From the NCBI GenBank assembly GCA_018340375.1, contig JAFFJZ010000001.1:57404001-57468000 (forward strand): a DNA stretch of 64,000 nt. Direction: 5' to 3'. A model generated the notes under the pieces. That model did not search any database, was not told where the DNA came from, and worked only from the letters and a program-made list of their open reading frames with translations. Shown here piece by piece: positions 24,674 to 36,136 of the stretch (positions are counted from its first letter, which is position 1; every line of letters starts with the position of its first letter). A program made the translations under genes and the position numbers. This stretch comes from Gonatopus flavifemur. Lineage: Eukaryota; Arthropoda; Insecta; Hymenoptera; Dryinidae.

Positions 24674-24913
24674 TAGATTTCGCTCAGGCCTTGAAAAGCG
24701 TTAAGGAATAACAAAAAACATTTCCGCCCGGGTTGAGATGATTTCACTTTAACGGATCATTTTGTACACTTTTCGTTCAGGGATTAATTTCAAGCGAAAT
24801 CATATGCGGTAACAATCCAGTCCCAGATCCGCGTAAATTTGTTGGACAAAGTATCAACGCCTGTGTTCACAACAATATCTATCTATTGAGATTTGAATTG
24901 ACTTCACTGAACG

Positions 24914-24941
24914 CTCTCTCTCTCTCTCTCTCTCTCTCTCT
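24914..24941. repeat. CT microsatellite
   Basis: Uninterrupted CT dinucleotide run of about 14 units. Confidence 0.97.
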
Positions 24942-25465
24942 GGGATTGGGAGAAAAAACATTAATTATATTACTTTTTTGATATCAGGTGAGAGAAAATA
25001 AATCACTTGATTGTATCAAGTGAACAAACAAGTTCGTCAAATAATTTAGAAGAAGGAATTGTATCGTGATTATACTCTGTCTATTCTCAATGGTTATTAT
25101 CAATGTGCAAACATATTTGCATCTTCTAAAATGAATATTATCATATCTACCCAAGTATTATAACAATAATTTACGTAACGGTTTTATTTGTTTCCAAAAT
25201 AACGACGTTTTACGTAGAAATATTGCAATGAAGAAATATACCCAATTTTTAATAGAATTGACTGTGAAAAATTGTAAATTTGATAAGGATTTTATTGTTA
25301 TTTCATAGAATATTTCATCATGAGATCAGTCTGTTCTTTGGTTACAGAGTGAAATTGTGAACTTGATTCCAAATTTCTTTGACTTTGCAGGAAATCATTA
25401 AGGATAGGGGTAGCTCAAGTTGCCGGATAATAAGCTTTTCAAGTATCGTCAGTAGAACATTTCCA

Positions 25466-26034
25466 CAGTGCTGGCACTTGGCAAAAAGGGGCTTGGGGCT
25501 GACTTTACCGGAGGCCCTTTTACGGGATTCAAAAATTCAAAGTATCATTGTTTTGGATAATGATTTGAGATAGTGCTTCGCACGAGACTCTCGTCTTAGA
25601 TTGAAACATGATCTATATTTCCTATTCTAAACATTTAAGACGCAGAAATTTCGAATGGAATCAAGCTTCTATCTAAGGTGTAACAAATTCACATGAAATT
25701 CTGATTTCATCGAAGAAGATAACTAAAATAGCCTCTCAGTCTCGGAACTAGTCTCGGTATCGTTCTCGGGGCAGGTCTTTTTGCATATTTCGATATATAT
25801 CTCTGCTGATCTTGTTCGAATGATCACGGTTTCACCCCATTCTGTTGGTTCCATTCATAATCTCAGATTATCTTGATCATCTTGGTATTACAAGAGATTG
25901 GAATACTTATTGGTAACTATTTTATCTTTCTTTGACGCGATTCTCGTGCGAAGCCCTAATCTGAGACAAAGGGGCCTCCTGCTGACAGGGCCCGGGGCTA
26001 TAGCCCCCTTCAGCATCCTCCAAAGACGGCACCG
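25466..26034. mobile_element. hAT-like MITE hosting a second hAT-like insertion
   Basis: Left end CAGTGCTGGCACTTGG and the right end, the inverse of CGGTGCCGTCTTTGG, are flanked by an exact 8-bp duplication CATTTCCA (25458-25465 and 26035-26042). GC-rich inner arms match inversely (GGGGCTTGGGGCTGAC and GGAGGCCC against GGGCCTCCTGCTGAC and GCCCCCTT). Removing the nested 388-bp insertion leaves about 173 bp, a small non-coding hAT derivative. Confidence 0.85.
25571..25958. mobile_element. 388-bp hAT-like MITE nested in 25466-26034
   Basis: Terminal repeats TAGTGCTTCGCACGAGA and the inverse of TAGGGCTTCGCACGAGA (16 of 17 identical) are flanked by ATTTGAGA (25563-25570) and ATCTGAGA (25959-25966), an 8-bp duplication with one change. 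TAG(G/T)G termini are shared with the hAT at 9423-11116. No frame is recognised. Confidence 0.83.
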
Positions 26035-26245
26035 CATTTCCATACGTCGGTAACACTGAAATGTTTACTCCAAAAAGTAGAGCTCAAATTGGCTGCATCT
26101 TAATTTGAAAACTCAGCTGAAATCTAGCTTTTTCCATGGTGACGGTGATTTTTTATGCTAACTTCACGCTAAAAATACTCTCATCACACAATCTGAATTC
26201 AAGACTTCCTTTTCACAGTCATTCTGAAACTAACTGGGGCAACAA

Positions 26246-26525
26246 CCTACTCTCTACAATTTTTGGAGTGAGATTTCACTCTTCAGCCACCCAAAAGTGA
26301 GTCTGTCGAAATTTTGAGTCAAATTTCTACTCTTTGAGAGTGATATTCTACGGTTTGAGGTTAGAAACTCACAGCCACTCGAATTCTAGAGTCAATTTTT
26401 CACTCTAAAAGAGTAAGGGTTCACTGGAAACGAGTGAAAATCCCCCTCGAAGCGGGCTGGCTCACTTCTGAGATTTAGTGGAGTGAAACACGTGATTTTT
26501 CACTCTTCTAGATTCAGAGAGTAGG
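26246..26525. repeat. array of GAGTGAAAATTCACTC-like words
   Basis: At least ten degenerate copies in both orientations (GGAGTGAGATTTCACTCTTC, GAGTCAATTTTTCACTC, GAGTGAAAATCCCC and others), enclosed by CCTACTCTCT and AGAGAGTAGG. A second array of the same word lies at 45455-45715. Confidence 0.7.
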
Positions 26526-27059
26526 GCTATAAACGGGCGTCATCTATCGGTGACTGAAAACAAAAAAATGATCTCGAACCCACTTGGTTGCTATAATTTG
26601 GCTGGTGTGCATGTTTTTTCTGTTTTGTAGAGAAGTGTTCCATATAACATATAATTTATATGTAATTCAATATAGATTATATACAATTTATATATATTTT
26701 GATGTGGGCATGTTTGATTCGGGCATGACAATTGAGTGGGCATCCTGGTACCCTTGGACCCCCTGTTATTATTACATCTATGAAAATTTGTACACGAAAA
26801 ATGAACAGTGTTCTCGCAACAATACTGGTTACGTGTTATGACTATAAAAGTTCTGCTAATTCAGCGAAGCAGATTTTCAAAAATCGCTATTTCATCAACA
26901 ATTTTTCTGTGGATATGTTCAACCAAAGAGTTATATTAGGTCCAATTCATGAGAAACTTCTGGTTCAAACGAAAAGGGTTTTGTTATAACACGAAACATT
27001 TCTTTTCAATTCATTATTCTCTTCTTATTCCGATTGTGATTGTGTTTATTGAGTTTTCA
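26526..27059. other. non-coding; dispersed repeat copy 2
   Basis: Includes the second copy (26539-26610) of the ATCGGTGACTG repeat seen at 591-660. Nothing else is recognised. Two overlapping frames of 85 codons look fortuitous. Confidence 0.4.
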
Positions 27060-27061
27060 TA

Positions 27062-27369
27062 CAGGAGAAAAACAATCTACTCTCACATCGACATTCAATT
27101 CCACTCAGTTTGCTTTTGCTAGAAGAACAAATTCTTCGCTGTGAGATCAATCTATTTGCCTTGATAGCAATCTTAGGAGCTGTTACAGGGAAAAATGTCA
27201 CCTCCTCTAACTAAAATTGTTTGCTATTTTATGTACAATAGTGAAAATTTATTCCTCCCGGTATATCATTTGCAGCTAAGGTTAAACAAGTACATGATGT
27301 AGTCAATTATTTGTTATGTTGGCGAAAAATTTGCTGTTTCAGCAAAAAATCACATTTGTTTTTCCTGTG
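27062..27369. mobile_element. 308-bp TA-flanked MITE with GCAAA/TTTGC words
   Basis: CAGGAGAAAAACA at 27062 and the inverse of CACAGGAAAAACA ending at 27369, with TA at 27060-27061 and 27370-27371. The interior repeats TTTGC and GCAAA words (TTTGCTTTTGCTAG, GTTTGCTATTTTATGT, AATTTGCTGTTTCAGC). It shares words and a TTTGCTATTTTAT segment with 61372-61801. Confidence 0.7.
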
Positions 27370-27371
27370 TA

Positions 27372-28141
27372 TCATTTCTTCTCAAAACCTTCGATTGATC
27401 CATCTAAAATTCATATTGAAATTAGATCACTTTATTTCAGCTTGAATCAGACTTCTTAGGTACGAAAATGATTTATGATGAGTGTTCATGCCGACTGTCA
27501 GACTACAAGTTGTAAAATTTAATCCTTCTCTTCTTTTTCTATTAATTGAGCGACACTTGAGGTGGAGCTCGAATTTCCTTCAGAGTTAGCACTGATCATT
27601 CTTTAAAGGTCCATTTAGTTACAGTTGAATTCGATTTGTCTCATTTCACCCGAGTCCTTAATTAGATTTCATGAATGTTTTGCCACCATCATCATACCTC
27701 AGTCATGGAATTTAATTTGACATGAATTTTAATGTGATGGTTGACAGTTGAGAGACATTTATCGAATTTATATTTTGTTTCAGCGTGTTCATTTTATCGC
27801 TACATATTCTGCTTCTACAAGAAGGATCAGCGTTAAAATTAATGGACTCAGTTTGATTGAATTAAGTTCAATAATTGATGAATATTTTCTGCCAGATCTT
27901 TTCCAACTACTATGTTAATCAATTCCAAATTAGTCTTTGGTCAAGATGGACAGAATGGAATTCGGGTTTTCGGGAATGGATCGAGACAGGTCTTATTGTT
28001 CATACATTCTTGGATTGTGATATTATTTGTCCACTTTTCTGTTTGAATTGGGAAATTCTCAAGTAAGTTGATTGATTTCATGTGTGCATCAACATGACTA
28101 AACAATACCTGAGCTGAATTAGCTATAGAAATTAGTAATTG
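27372..28141. other. no gene recognised
   Basis: AT-rich sequence. One frame (27875-28066) has a WSRWTEW stretch recalling thrombospondin repeats, but without the cysteines. No other signal. Confidence 0.35.
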
Positions 28142-28240
28142 CCCATGTGGAAAAAATGTCCAAAACTGTACACAATTGTGCACGATTCGTATACAATTTC
28201 TGTACAATTGTATACATTTTTGGACATTCATCCACACGGG
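28142..28240. repeat. hairpin with TGTACAATTGTACA words
   Basis: CCCATGTGGAAAAAATGTCC is mirrored by GGACATTCATCCACACGGG. Between the arms lie four tandem variants of TGTACAATTGTACA, each nearly self-complementary. Confidence 0.8.
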
Positions 28241-28507
28241 AGTTCTGTTGTTTTCAATGAACAATATAAGAATTTCAACGATATTCCAGGATTTTAGTTA
28301 TTACATATGGACAAAGCGTGGAAACAAAGAATAAGCTTAGTTAAGAAAAATCGCATCGAAAAATCAAATTCACTGTGGAAAAGATCACATAAAAACTGAT
28401 ACGTGGAATCTGTGCACGGAGAAAAATTTTCTATTATAAATTACTAGACTCGCTAGTATATTGAGGATATACTTGTATTTTGAGGTTACTCGATCAAAAA
28501 AAAACCT

Positions 28508-28660
28508 CAAGGGCTCCCTCATAGGAACCCTCGATGGTTCCTATAAGGGTTGCCAGATAGAATCCCATAAGGGTTCCCCTGGGAATTTGGCACAAAAATT
28601 ATGACCAAAACCCATCTGGGAACCCTTATGGGATCCCACGTGGGAGCTCATGTAAGATCC
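28508..28660. repeat. array of GGGAACCCTTATGGGATCC-like words
   Basis: ATAGGAACCCTCGATGGTTCC, ATCCCATAAGGGTTCCCC and GGGAACCCTTATGGGATCC occur in alternating orientation. CACGGAGAAAAATTTTC at 28415 could be the left terminus of the host element, but no matching right end was found. Confidence 0.6.
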
Positions 28661-28822
28661 TACATGAAGTGTTTTTGAACGGTTTCATTCTAAATACTCA
28701 TATAAAATCTCCCCCAATAAGAACTCACATGACTGAAAAGATGATTTTGATCGGTATAAACAATGGTGGACGAATACTGTTTGCAACAGTGGCCCGGTGA
28801 TCTCTTTTGATACTGAAATATT

Positions 28823-29189
28823 CACGGAGAAAAGAATACAGTTAAAATTACTGTGGTGCAGCACCACCTACGGACCAGATTGGAATTGACAAGAGAAATT
28901 ATGGTATTTTCATCAGATTCTACAGAAGTCCACAGTAATTCGTGATGGTTTCCGGTACAATATTTACTAAACAAGAAATTTTCCTGAAAATCCATGAAGT
29001 TCTGAACTCGAATCATAAGAATTTTCACTGTGGTCATTGTGAAACGTCCATATAAGTCCTTAAGGAAACTATTTTACTGTGTGGAAATACAAATTTCAAT
29101 AAAAATCCAAACTCAGTCCGATATTGATATGGAGCACAGTGGAAAGTATTATATTTTACATGAGAGAGTAACGGATTATTTCCTCCGTG
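28823..29189. mobile_element. 367-bp MITE with CACGGAG(A/G)AAA ends
   Basis: CACGGAGAAAAGAATACAG and the inverse of CACGGAGGAAATAATCC form the ends. Its reverse complement is closely related to 62988-63225 (shared CCACACAGTAAAATAGTT and CATGGATTTTCAGGAAAATTTC). No TA duplication is seen. Palindromic words: GTGGTGCAGCACCAC. Confidence 0.65.
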
Positions 29190-29456
29190 CACGTATACAT
29201 GTTTCAATAATGGTTAATAATGTGAATGCTCATGATGTTGTTGGGGCATGTTCCATAACTTAGAATGGTTGTAATTTTTCCTGAACGAATCGTAGTTGAT
29301 CGATCGATAGGTCATTTTGAAGGGGAAAACGGTGTTAAATTATGAAATCAGATAAAAATATTCCAAAAATTTTTTATGCCAGAAAAGATGAAAAGTCGAA
29401 GGTTAAAAGTGGAAAAAATCTCTTTTCTGAGTAAATTACCTCAAATATCTCAAAAC

Positions 29457-29612
29457 GCTGACGCGATGGCCTACTTCTGGCTCCAGATTCGGATTCTACG
29501 CAGAAAATCACTTCCAGAATGACCCCCAGTTATCGAACAGCAATCAAACCTCATCTTTTGCAGACCAATGATATTTTGATAAAATAAGAAACCTTCTAAG
29601 CCATTGCGCCAC
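29457..29612. repeat. SINE-like tRNA-derived sequences, head to head
   Basis: On the minus strand TGGCGCAATGG (29601-29611) matches the Pol III A box TRGYNNANNGG at every fixed position, and GGTTTGATTGC about 60 nt downstream approximates a B box. On the plus strand GACGCGATGGCC at about 29460 is a second, weaker A-box-like head. No complete tRNA fold is seen. Confidence 0.4.
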
Positions 29613-29728
29613 CTCTAAATAATTTTTGTCAGCGTGCAAATTGCGAGGGGATTTTTTTCAACTACATTCTGAAAGTTTTCAGGTGGGAGCGAAGAAAAAC
29701 AAATATCGATTCAAAACGAAACACCTTA

Positions 29729-29763
<35 letters not shown>
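29729..29763. repeat. AT microsatellite
   Basis: Run of AT/TA dinucleotides with one ACAT interruption. Confidence 0.95.
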
Positions 29764-29917
29764 GATTATTTCTATACGTAGAAAAACATGTCACAAATAA
29801 CAAAACATTTCAATTATAAAGCTTTAAGCGAGGAAGTTGGTGACAAAAAAGAGAATAAAACATTTCCTGTATTTTTTTGAATATTCACTGTTTCACCAGC
29901 GAATTTGCAAGGAGAGG

Positions 29918-30174
29918 CCGAGTTTATGAATAATGAACAGTTTATTTTTAATATTTAGAAAAATGACTGTCAATTTAGGGAAGAAGAGGTTCACTGAAAA
30001 ATATTTGTAGTGGGTTAACCGAAAATTTGTAGTGAAAATATCCAAGGTTGATGGTCTTATCGTTATTTTTCACAGTGAAACTGTTGACTTATGGTAAATT
30101 CACCACGAATATTTAAAAAAAATCCTCTTTTTCCTTACATTGACAGTCATTCTTCTAAATATTAATGAACTCGG
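29918..30174. repeat. 257-bp hairpin element
   Basis: CCGAGTTTATGAATAAT and AATATTTAGAAAAATGACTG on the left pair with CAGTCATTCTTCTAAATATT and ATTAATGAACTCGG on the right. The GACTGTCAAT segment is conserved in both arms. No duplication is visible. Confidence 0.75.
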
Positions 30175-32194
30175 TCTTTTCGTGTGTTCAACCAGTCCAT
30201 CAATTAGCGGTACAGGTAATGATGTTGGTAGCAAAATGCTTTGACCCTTCGAGCCAAAAATCATTCTTCTTCAGCGATGTTGACTTCATCTCAAACGGTT
30301 AAGAAGTCACTTCAATCATGAAGAACTGATGAGAAGTAGGTAGGTGACTGGTTGACTTTTCACGGCACCAAAGAGTTGAATAAAATTGAAAACCCTTTTC
30401 CGTAATTCCTCACGAGCAATAATTACGCGGCTAAAAAAACATCCATGAACTTAAGGTCTGGAACTTCCTCAATGGGGGCTAGAGAAGCTCAAACAAGACC
30501 CAACGAATGCCATCAATCATATCTAATCGGGTAAATCCCCCCTAGATTTGTTCAAATTTATGGCGTGATACGTAAATCCATCAGATCCTTTCAAACCTGT
30601 CTTATCTTGGATAAGTCTTAAACAACTTTAGCCCGCAACTTTGCGTTGCAAACAATGAGTGACCACTTCATTGACTGCGACATGAAAAAACAAGCGATTC
30701 TATTTTCGCGCGATGAATCACCGTTGGCTTTTTTCTTATAAAATCAATCTAAATCTGCCTGCTTAACATCATGATTGGAATGTTGTTATCTGGTGTACTC
30801 CAATTCCACCCTCACCCCTATTGGATAGATTTTCTCAAGATTATATTCCTTGAATTAACATTCATTGTCAAATAAAATGATGAATGACGTTTCGAAAGAT
30901 CTCAGTATGTGAATGAAAGAGCAGAGCACGAAGTCCTCGAGCTACCCGATTGATTTAAAATTCATATGATGTCATGTATACGTTTGTAAGTTTGACACGA
31001 AGAAAATGTGTACGCGAGGAACCACACAACTTCCATTCAAACTGGGACATCAGGATATTTTGGTGATGTTCGAAACTCATTTGATTATTGCACGAAATGC
31101 AACACTTCAAGGAATGTATGACACTCTAGAAACTTTGAACTTCTTGTCAACTCTTACTAGATAGTTTTGTGTTCTGTAAAGTATCGCATTTGAGGAATTC
31201 AACAAACAAACTTTTTCGTAATATGTCGTCAAAATGTTTTCATGTCCCAGTTTCAATACAAGTCATGTCATTTGAATTTTCTTCATACGTACATTGCGAT
31301 TGTTAAGTAGCATGGAAGTCTTCTGAAAAGGGTTTTGTATTATCATTCTATTATTTTACTAAATTACCTTGTGAAATATTCTTCGATATTTCGCGAGACA
31401 AAATTTCAAGATGATATTACGGAACTTTGCGAAACAATGTAACTGTGTAACGTAATTATCTTTCATTGAAAATTCATCCTGTGTATATTACGTGCACGCG
31501 TTACACGGAATGTACGTTTGGAATTATCAAGGAGATTTTTTTTCCAGAATAAATGACAGCTGACTATTCGATGATGAAATTTCACGTTTTAATACATGAA
31601 ACACTTTTTTCCTCGGATGAGCATCGATCGTTTTAGAAGGCTCCCCGTTAATACGAGAGTGTATGAATCTTATATGGGTCATGTATGATTTATTTTCACT
31701 AGGGATATTATGAGAGAAAAATAATTATTGTTTGGAATTCCATCTTGGATCAACGCGAAGGTGAATTACAAGACTAAATGAGTTTCATTATCAACAGATA
31801 TTTTTTGATGATGAGAGATATGTTATTATATCAGTCAACCAGTAGATAATGTTCAGCTTTGAATTTTCATACCCACATCTCAATCATAAATTTTAACCGG
31901 TATAGCCGTATTTGACTATTTTTCAATAGATTTAAAATGATTCTTAAACGTCGATTCGCGTGATTAAAAGATTCTTCCCGGTGTATGGTATCATAACTAT
32001 GTAATCCAAAACATTGTTTCCATAGATAAATTTAGATTGATCACTTATGATACGGAAGAAGAGTTATTTCCAATCAAGCGGACTTTAATCCATATTGTGA
32101 TCGCTCATTCTTTTACTTTCCGCAAATCTCGTTTTCAAAATCAATCTGTAATCTTATCTTGTCATTATTAAGTTTGTGTTGTGTACAGTTTTGG
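30175..32194. other. upstream intergenic region of the G12 gene
   Basis: About 2 kb with no repeat or frame I can name, directly 5' of the TATA box. It is the natural place for distal control elements, but I cannot point to specific sites. Confidence 0.4.
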
Positions 32195-32202
32195 TATATA
32201 AG
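32195..32202 (+). promoter_or_regulatory. TATA box and initiator of the G12 gene
   Basis: TATATAAG lies 27 nt before a TCATTG initiator-like sequence whose A is at 32222, the expected spacing for an arthropod core promoter. The first exon and a consensus splice donor follow at once, which supports the assignment. Confidence 0.75.
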
Positions 32203-32221
32203 TCGTGAAGTTGGACTCTTC

Positions 32222-32264
32222 ATTGTGTCAATACTCGTAAAAGCTTAGAACCACGAGGTACATG
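32222..32264 (+). other. exon 1: short 5' UTR ending in a start codon
   Basis: About 43 nt from the predicted start site to ATG at 32262-32264. The ATG is followed without a gap by GTGAGTAAC, a near-perfect splice donor. The exon therefore ends exactly after the Met codon in phase 0. Start site and exon extent are inferred, not proven. Confidence 0.65.
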
Positions 32265-34331
32265 GTGAGTAACTTTCCATGAATAATATAATAATATTGA
32301 TATTATAAGAAATCTTGTCTCAGCTCTGTGCGAACTTCAGCTTTTTATATTGAACGTTCCTTTCTTCATTCTCGACAAGTTTTCATGAAACTTCATTTGA
32401 TATACCGTTGTTGCTGGACATTCTTTCAAATTGTCATTTGAAGTTTCAAATTTGTTCTATTGAAATTTGAGAAGTTATCTTTGTTATTCGATCTTTGAAA
32501 ATCATCATAAGGAATTTTTCTAAAGTTTTATGTTCATTTTTACAATATCACTACGATGGAAAGTTCTCCCAACATGAGATTATATGATTTTCAATGAGAA
32601 AAGTTTTCAATTTTTCCTAATTCAAGTTTTTAATCAAGGACATAATACAACGATGTATTTTGAATATTTTCAATGATCACGTTGAGTTGATTTCTTGTAA
32701 TTCCAGAAGTCAGCATGAGGGATTTTGAATCACTTTACCGTGGATGAAACGTATGTGCGTTATTCTACGAGAAAATACGATTTTTACATAACCAAGTGGT
32801 GAAGAAGTGATCGATAGTTGAATTCACTGTAGGTGGTGATCGGTGTAGTGATGTTTTTCAGTTTGAAACAGAGATGATAAGCTCGATTATCTTTGAATAT
32901 ATATTTTATCGTCCACACACCGGAGATTTATATTATATAATGAAAGTAAAATTATCTCTCACGTGACTCTGTATTCATGATAAATAGAGAAATTCAAATG
33001 CCACGTCAAAAGTCACATGAATTTGGGGTGTTATTTTAAAAAATAATTTGAGCTCTATTTCGTTACAGATGCAATTCTCTCTCGCGCTTTTGTGCGTTTT
33101 GGCTGCGGCCAAAACGATGGACGCCTTCGTCATTCCGAACTTCGGAAAAGGGGACCTACACAAAGACTTACAAGAGTTCATCGATCTATTACCGGAGAAC
33201 GATATTATATCATTGTTCATGCAATACGCCGCCGAAGATGTGGAATTCCAACAAGCTATGGAGTACATGCAAGGGGAAACCTGCCGAAAATTGGTAGTGG
33301 AAGTGGAATCCATTCCCGAAGTTGTCAAACTCCTGAAGTATTTGAACGACGCTGGAGTCGATGTTTACGCTATGGTGAACCAACTGAACGAACTCGTCGG
33401 TGTTCCAAGCCTCGTTCCTCCTCCTGCTCCAGTGTTCATGACTGCCCAAGATGGCAAAGGCATCGCGGGTTTAATCGCTAAAATTCAAGCTCTTATCCCA
33501 GTTAAAAAATTGGAAGCTTTATACAACAAGAAAATGCAAGAATCCAAAGCCTTCAAAGATTACATCGCTCAAATGAAATCTCCCAACTTCCAAACGATCG
33601 TCAACAAAGTGTACGGTAACGCACATTTCCAAGAATTGTTGGCCTATGCCAAGAAGGCTGGAGTCGATGTTGAAATGATCAAGCAGCTCCTCTTCAATAT
33701 CCTTGGAATCACTGTACCATCGAAACCCCAAACGCTTCTTACGAGAAAACCCTCCAGTCAACTCGCCCAAGATCTCATGGATTTCGTTGCTTTGATTCCA
33801 GCTAAACAAGCGGAAGATATCGTTTCCAGTTACATGGCGGAAGATCCACAAGTACAAAAGGCTCTGCAATACCTTTACACCTCAGAGTTCCAAAATATGA
33901 TGCGCGACGTTGAAAAACTCAAAGAGTATCAGCAATTCGTATTGTTCCTTGATGAAGCTGGACTGGACATATTCAATGCCATCCAAAAGCTCCATGCTCT
34001 CTTGGGTATGGAAGATTACGTGCCACCCCATCATTTCCAATCCCGTAAAGTTGGAGATGGTCTTAAAGGAATGTACAACGACTTGAAGAAGATCGTCCCT
34101 GTACAAAAGGTCAAGAACATGTACTACGACAAATTACAGAACTCCAAATCCTTCAGAGAATTCGTCGATCACATCAAATCTCGTAGCTTCCAAAACATCG
34201 TCGATTCGTTATACTCTCACAAAGTTTTCATCGAAATGATCACCAAGGCTAAGGCCGCGGGTTTGGATCTGGACGCACTGGCTGATTTCTTACACACCAT
34301 TTTCGGTCTCAATTTCCCCCCCCGTATGTAA
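32262..34331 (+). CDS. G12 / insect-allergen-repeat family secreted protein (two exons)
   Basis: Spliced coding sequence 32262-32264 plus 33069-34331 gives 421 residues; without exon 1, translation could start at the Met at 33069 (420 residues, numbering used here). Residues 1-19 form a signal peptide (hydrophobic SLALLCVLAAA), cut probably near DAF-VIP. The mature part is two tandem copies of the insect allergen repeat, about 28-218 and 229-418, and each copy is itself two half-repeats. The motif AG(V/L)D recurs at 95, 197, 297 and 397, each followed by an amphipathic helix ending in Gly at 111, 213, 313 and 413. The protein is all-helical in appearance with a single mature cysteine (C72). 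The family includes cockroach Bla g 1, mosquito G12 and related midgut microvillar proteins. These are typically secreted by or attached to the midgut surface and bind lipids, and pierid nitrile-specifier proteins derive from the same repeat. Expression in larval gut is therefore expected, but is inference. The gene is intact, and its exon is clearly less AT-rich than its flanks. Confidence 0.93.
32265..33068 (+). other. intron 1 of the G12 gene (804 nt)
   Basis: GTGAGT donor at 32265; acceptor TTTCGTTACAG ends at 33068, directly before ATGCAATTC. AT-rich, with no repeat recognised inside. This intron explains why the open frame upstream of 33069 has no conventional start. Confidence 0.7.
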
Positions 34332-34468
34332 ATTTTAGTTCCAAAATTTAATTTAAAGACCAAGCAACAACAATAACAAGATTGAATAATAGACCCCCAT
34401 CAAACGATCTTCCCGCAAAACAAAATACCTGATATCTTACTCCTTCCACACAATGTAAAATCTGTTTC

Positions 34469-34474
34469 AATAAA
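34469..34474 (+). terminator. poly(A) signal of the G12 gene
   Basis: AATAAA 138 nt after the stop codon, followed by a T/G-rich stretch (TTATTGGTGTTG at about 34487). The 3' UTR would be about 150-170 nt. Confidence 0.75.
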
Positions 34475-34499
34475 TTTATGAACTCTTATTGGTGTTGAT

Positions 34500-36136
34500 T
34501 ATTAAAAAATGATCTCCTATTGTAAACGATACACAATATTCTCATCTCGATGTAATTAATAGAAAAATTGTCCAAAGGTTTCGATGAGTCAAAAAAAAAA
34601 AGGGTAAAACATCTCATGTAAGTGCATTATTAATCAAGATTGAAGAACCCGTATTCGTGGAGTTTAGGATCAAAGACTGGCGTTAATATCGTGCTAATTG
34701 CCCACCAAAGATGGTTCGGGAAAGAAGAGTACGGGTATAAGATATCTTATCTATCCCTTAGTCGTCAAAGAGCTTGGTCGGTCGTGAAAAGGTCGAGGAG
34801 AAATTTATGCGGGGACCGTTACGTTTCTCAAAGACTTTAGGAATCTTATACGAAAGTTGAAATGTGGTTGCAAAAATTCAACAAGCTTGCTAATCGCCGA
34901 AGAGGAGAAAGAGAGAGAGAGAGAGAATTCTTCAGCTTCCAAGCTGATGAGTATTTCAATGAATACAAAGTGTGTTAGCTTTTCTCCAACGGTTTCACAG
35001 AGATATTGAGGAAAGTTGTAATATCGCGGAAAGTAAAAAGAAGAACTTAATCACTTGCCGAGAATAATTGCCGGATATATGTCTTATATTAATGTATAAT
35101 ACAAGTTTGATTGTAGTTTAGGTTCGCTTATATTCTCTTGTATCGCACATTGTCGACGATGTGAATCCCATCAGAAGTTAAAGCGATGTTCGAAGCGGGA
35201 AGTTGGAAGGGAACGATGTTGAGTAAAGAGCAGGGACAAGATTCATAAGGGCGCGTGAGAGACCAAGCAGGGTGCGAGCTTTAGGGGCAAACAATTCCAA
35301 TTAACTCGCTGGAATTGAAATAGCACTCGTCGTAGTTGTCGTCGGTCCATCGTCGTTCTCATTGTGAAAGTCGGTTCACGACAAGCATTGAAATGAAGGA
35401 GGAGGTTCCATTCTTATACCATAATTAAGTCAAAAATTCATTAAATTGCATGTATATCAAGCGTCGCATGGTTCACATCGATTGTTTTTATCATCACTTT
35501 TTGGATATTTCAATTCGATCGGATCTTCGTTACGTGAACTTTTTATTTTCTTTTCGTTTATAGAACGCTTGTTTTTAGTTGCGGAATATTGAAAAGTGAG
35601 TTCATTATGGGAACATAATGCTCGTCATCTTCGACAGTGGTAGAAGAGGTTACGTGTGCAGCGATACAATAAGTTGAAGAACGTGATGGTGGTTGAGGAA
35701 ACCACCACTACACGCTAGACAATATCGCTCCTGAGCTGCTCAGATATTGAAGATGCCCGAAAGCAGTGTGTACCACCCTCATTGTGTACCCACTGTCTAG
35801 CCCGGTTCTATAAATTATTAAATCCTTCCTTCTTCTTGGATTTTCTTCAGCACGACAACAAATGGGCACAACGACCTTTTAAACGTTCATCATGCGCATA
35901 TATGAATCACTTGCGGTCTGATTCTTACGTCGCTCTGTAATCGAATCATCGAATTTTCACAACGCGTATCGAGTATCTGTAACTCTGATGGGAGACTTTT
36001 ATTAAATTTTTGATCAAATTTAATGGAAATCCAATACGAGCATAATTTAATTGTTTTTCTTCGATTTTTGTGTAAGTTAATTCCTTAGAACTCATAGAAT
36101 TTTGGAAAACTCAATTAGGGTTCGAAGAGGCTCCAT
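34500..36136. other. no gene recognised
   Basis: Mostly unique sequence with a short GA run at about 34910-34926. No frame with family resemblance. Confidence 0.4.

Noticed and set aside
27875..28066. WSRWTEW stretch resembling a thrombospondin type 1 repeat
   Set aside because: The cysteines and arginine ladder of that domain are absent and the frame is short.
28415..29189. One large element bounded by CACGGAGAAAAATTTTC at 28415 and the CCGTG end at 29189
   Set aside because: The right end pairs better with 28823, and the flanks of 28415 and 29189 give no duplication.
33048..33068. Apparent N-terminal extension of the G12 frame upstream of its Met
   Set aside because: It begins with TTG and runs through the pyrimidine-poor but valid acceptor TTACAG; it is intron sequence.
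33092..33481. Overlapping arginine-rich plus-strand frame and several minus-strand frames within the G12 exon
   Set aside because: They overlap the clearly conserved G12 frame, have no family resemblance and no own start context.
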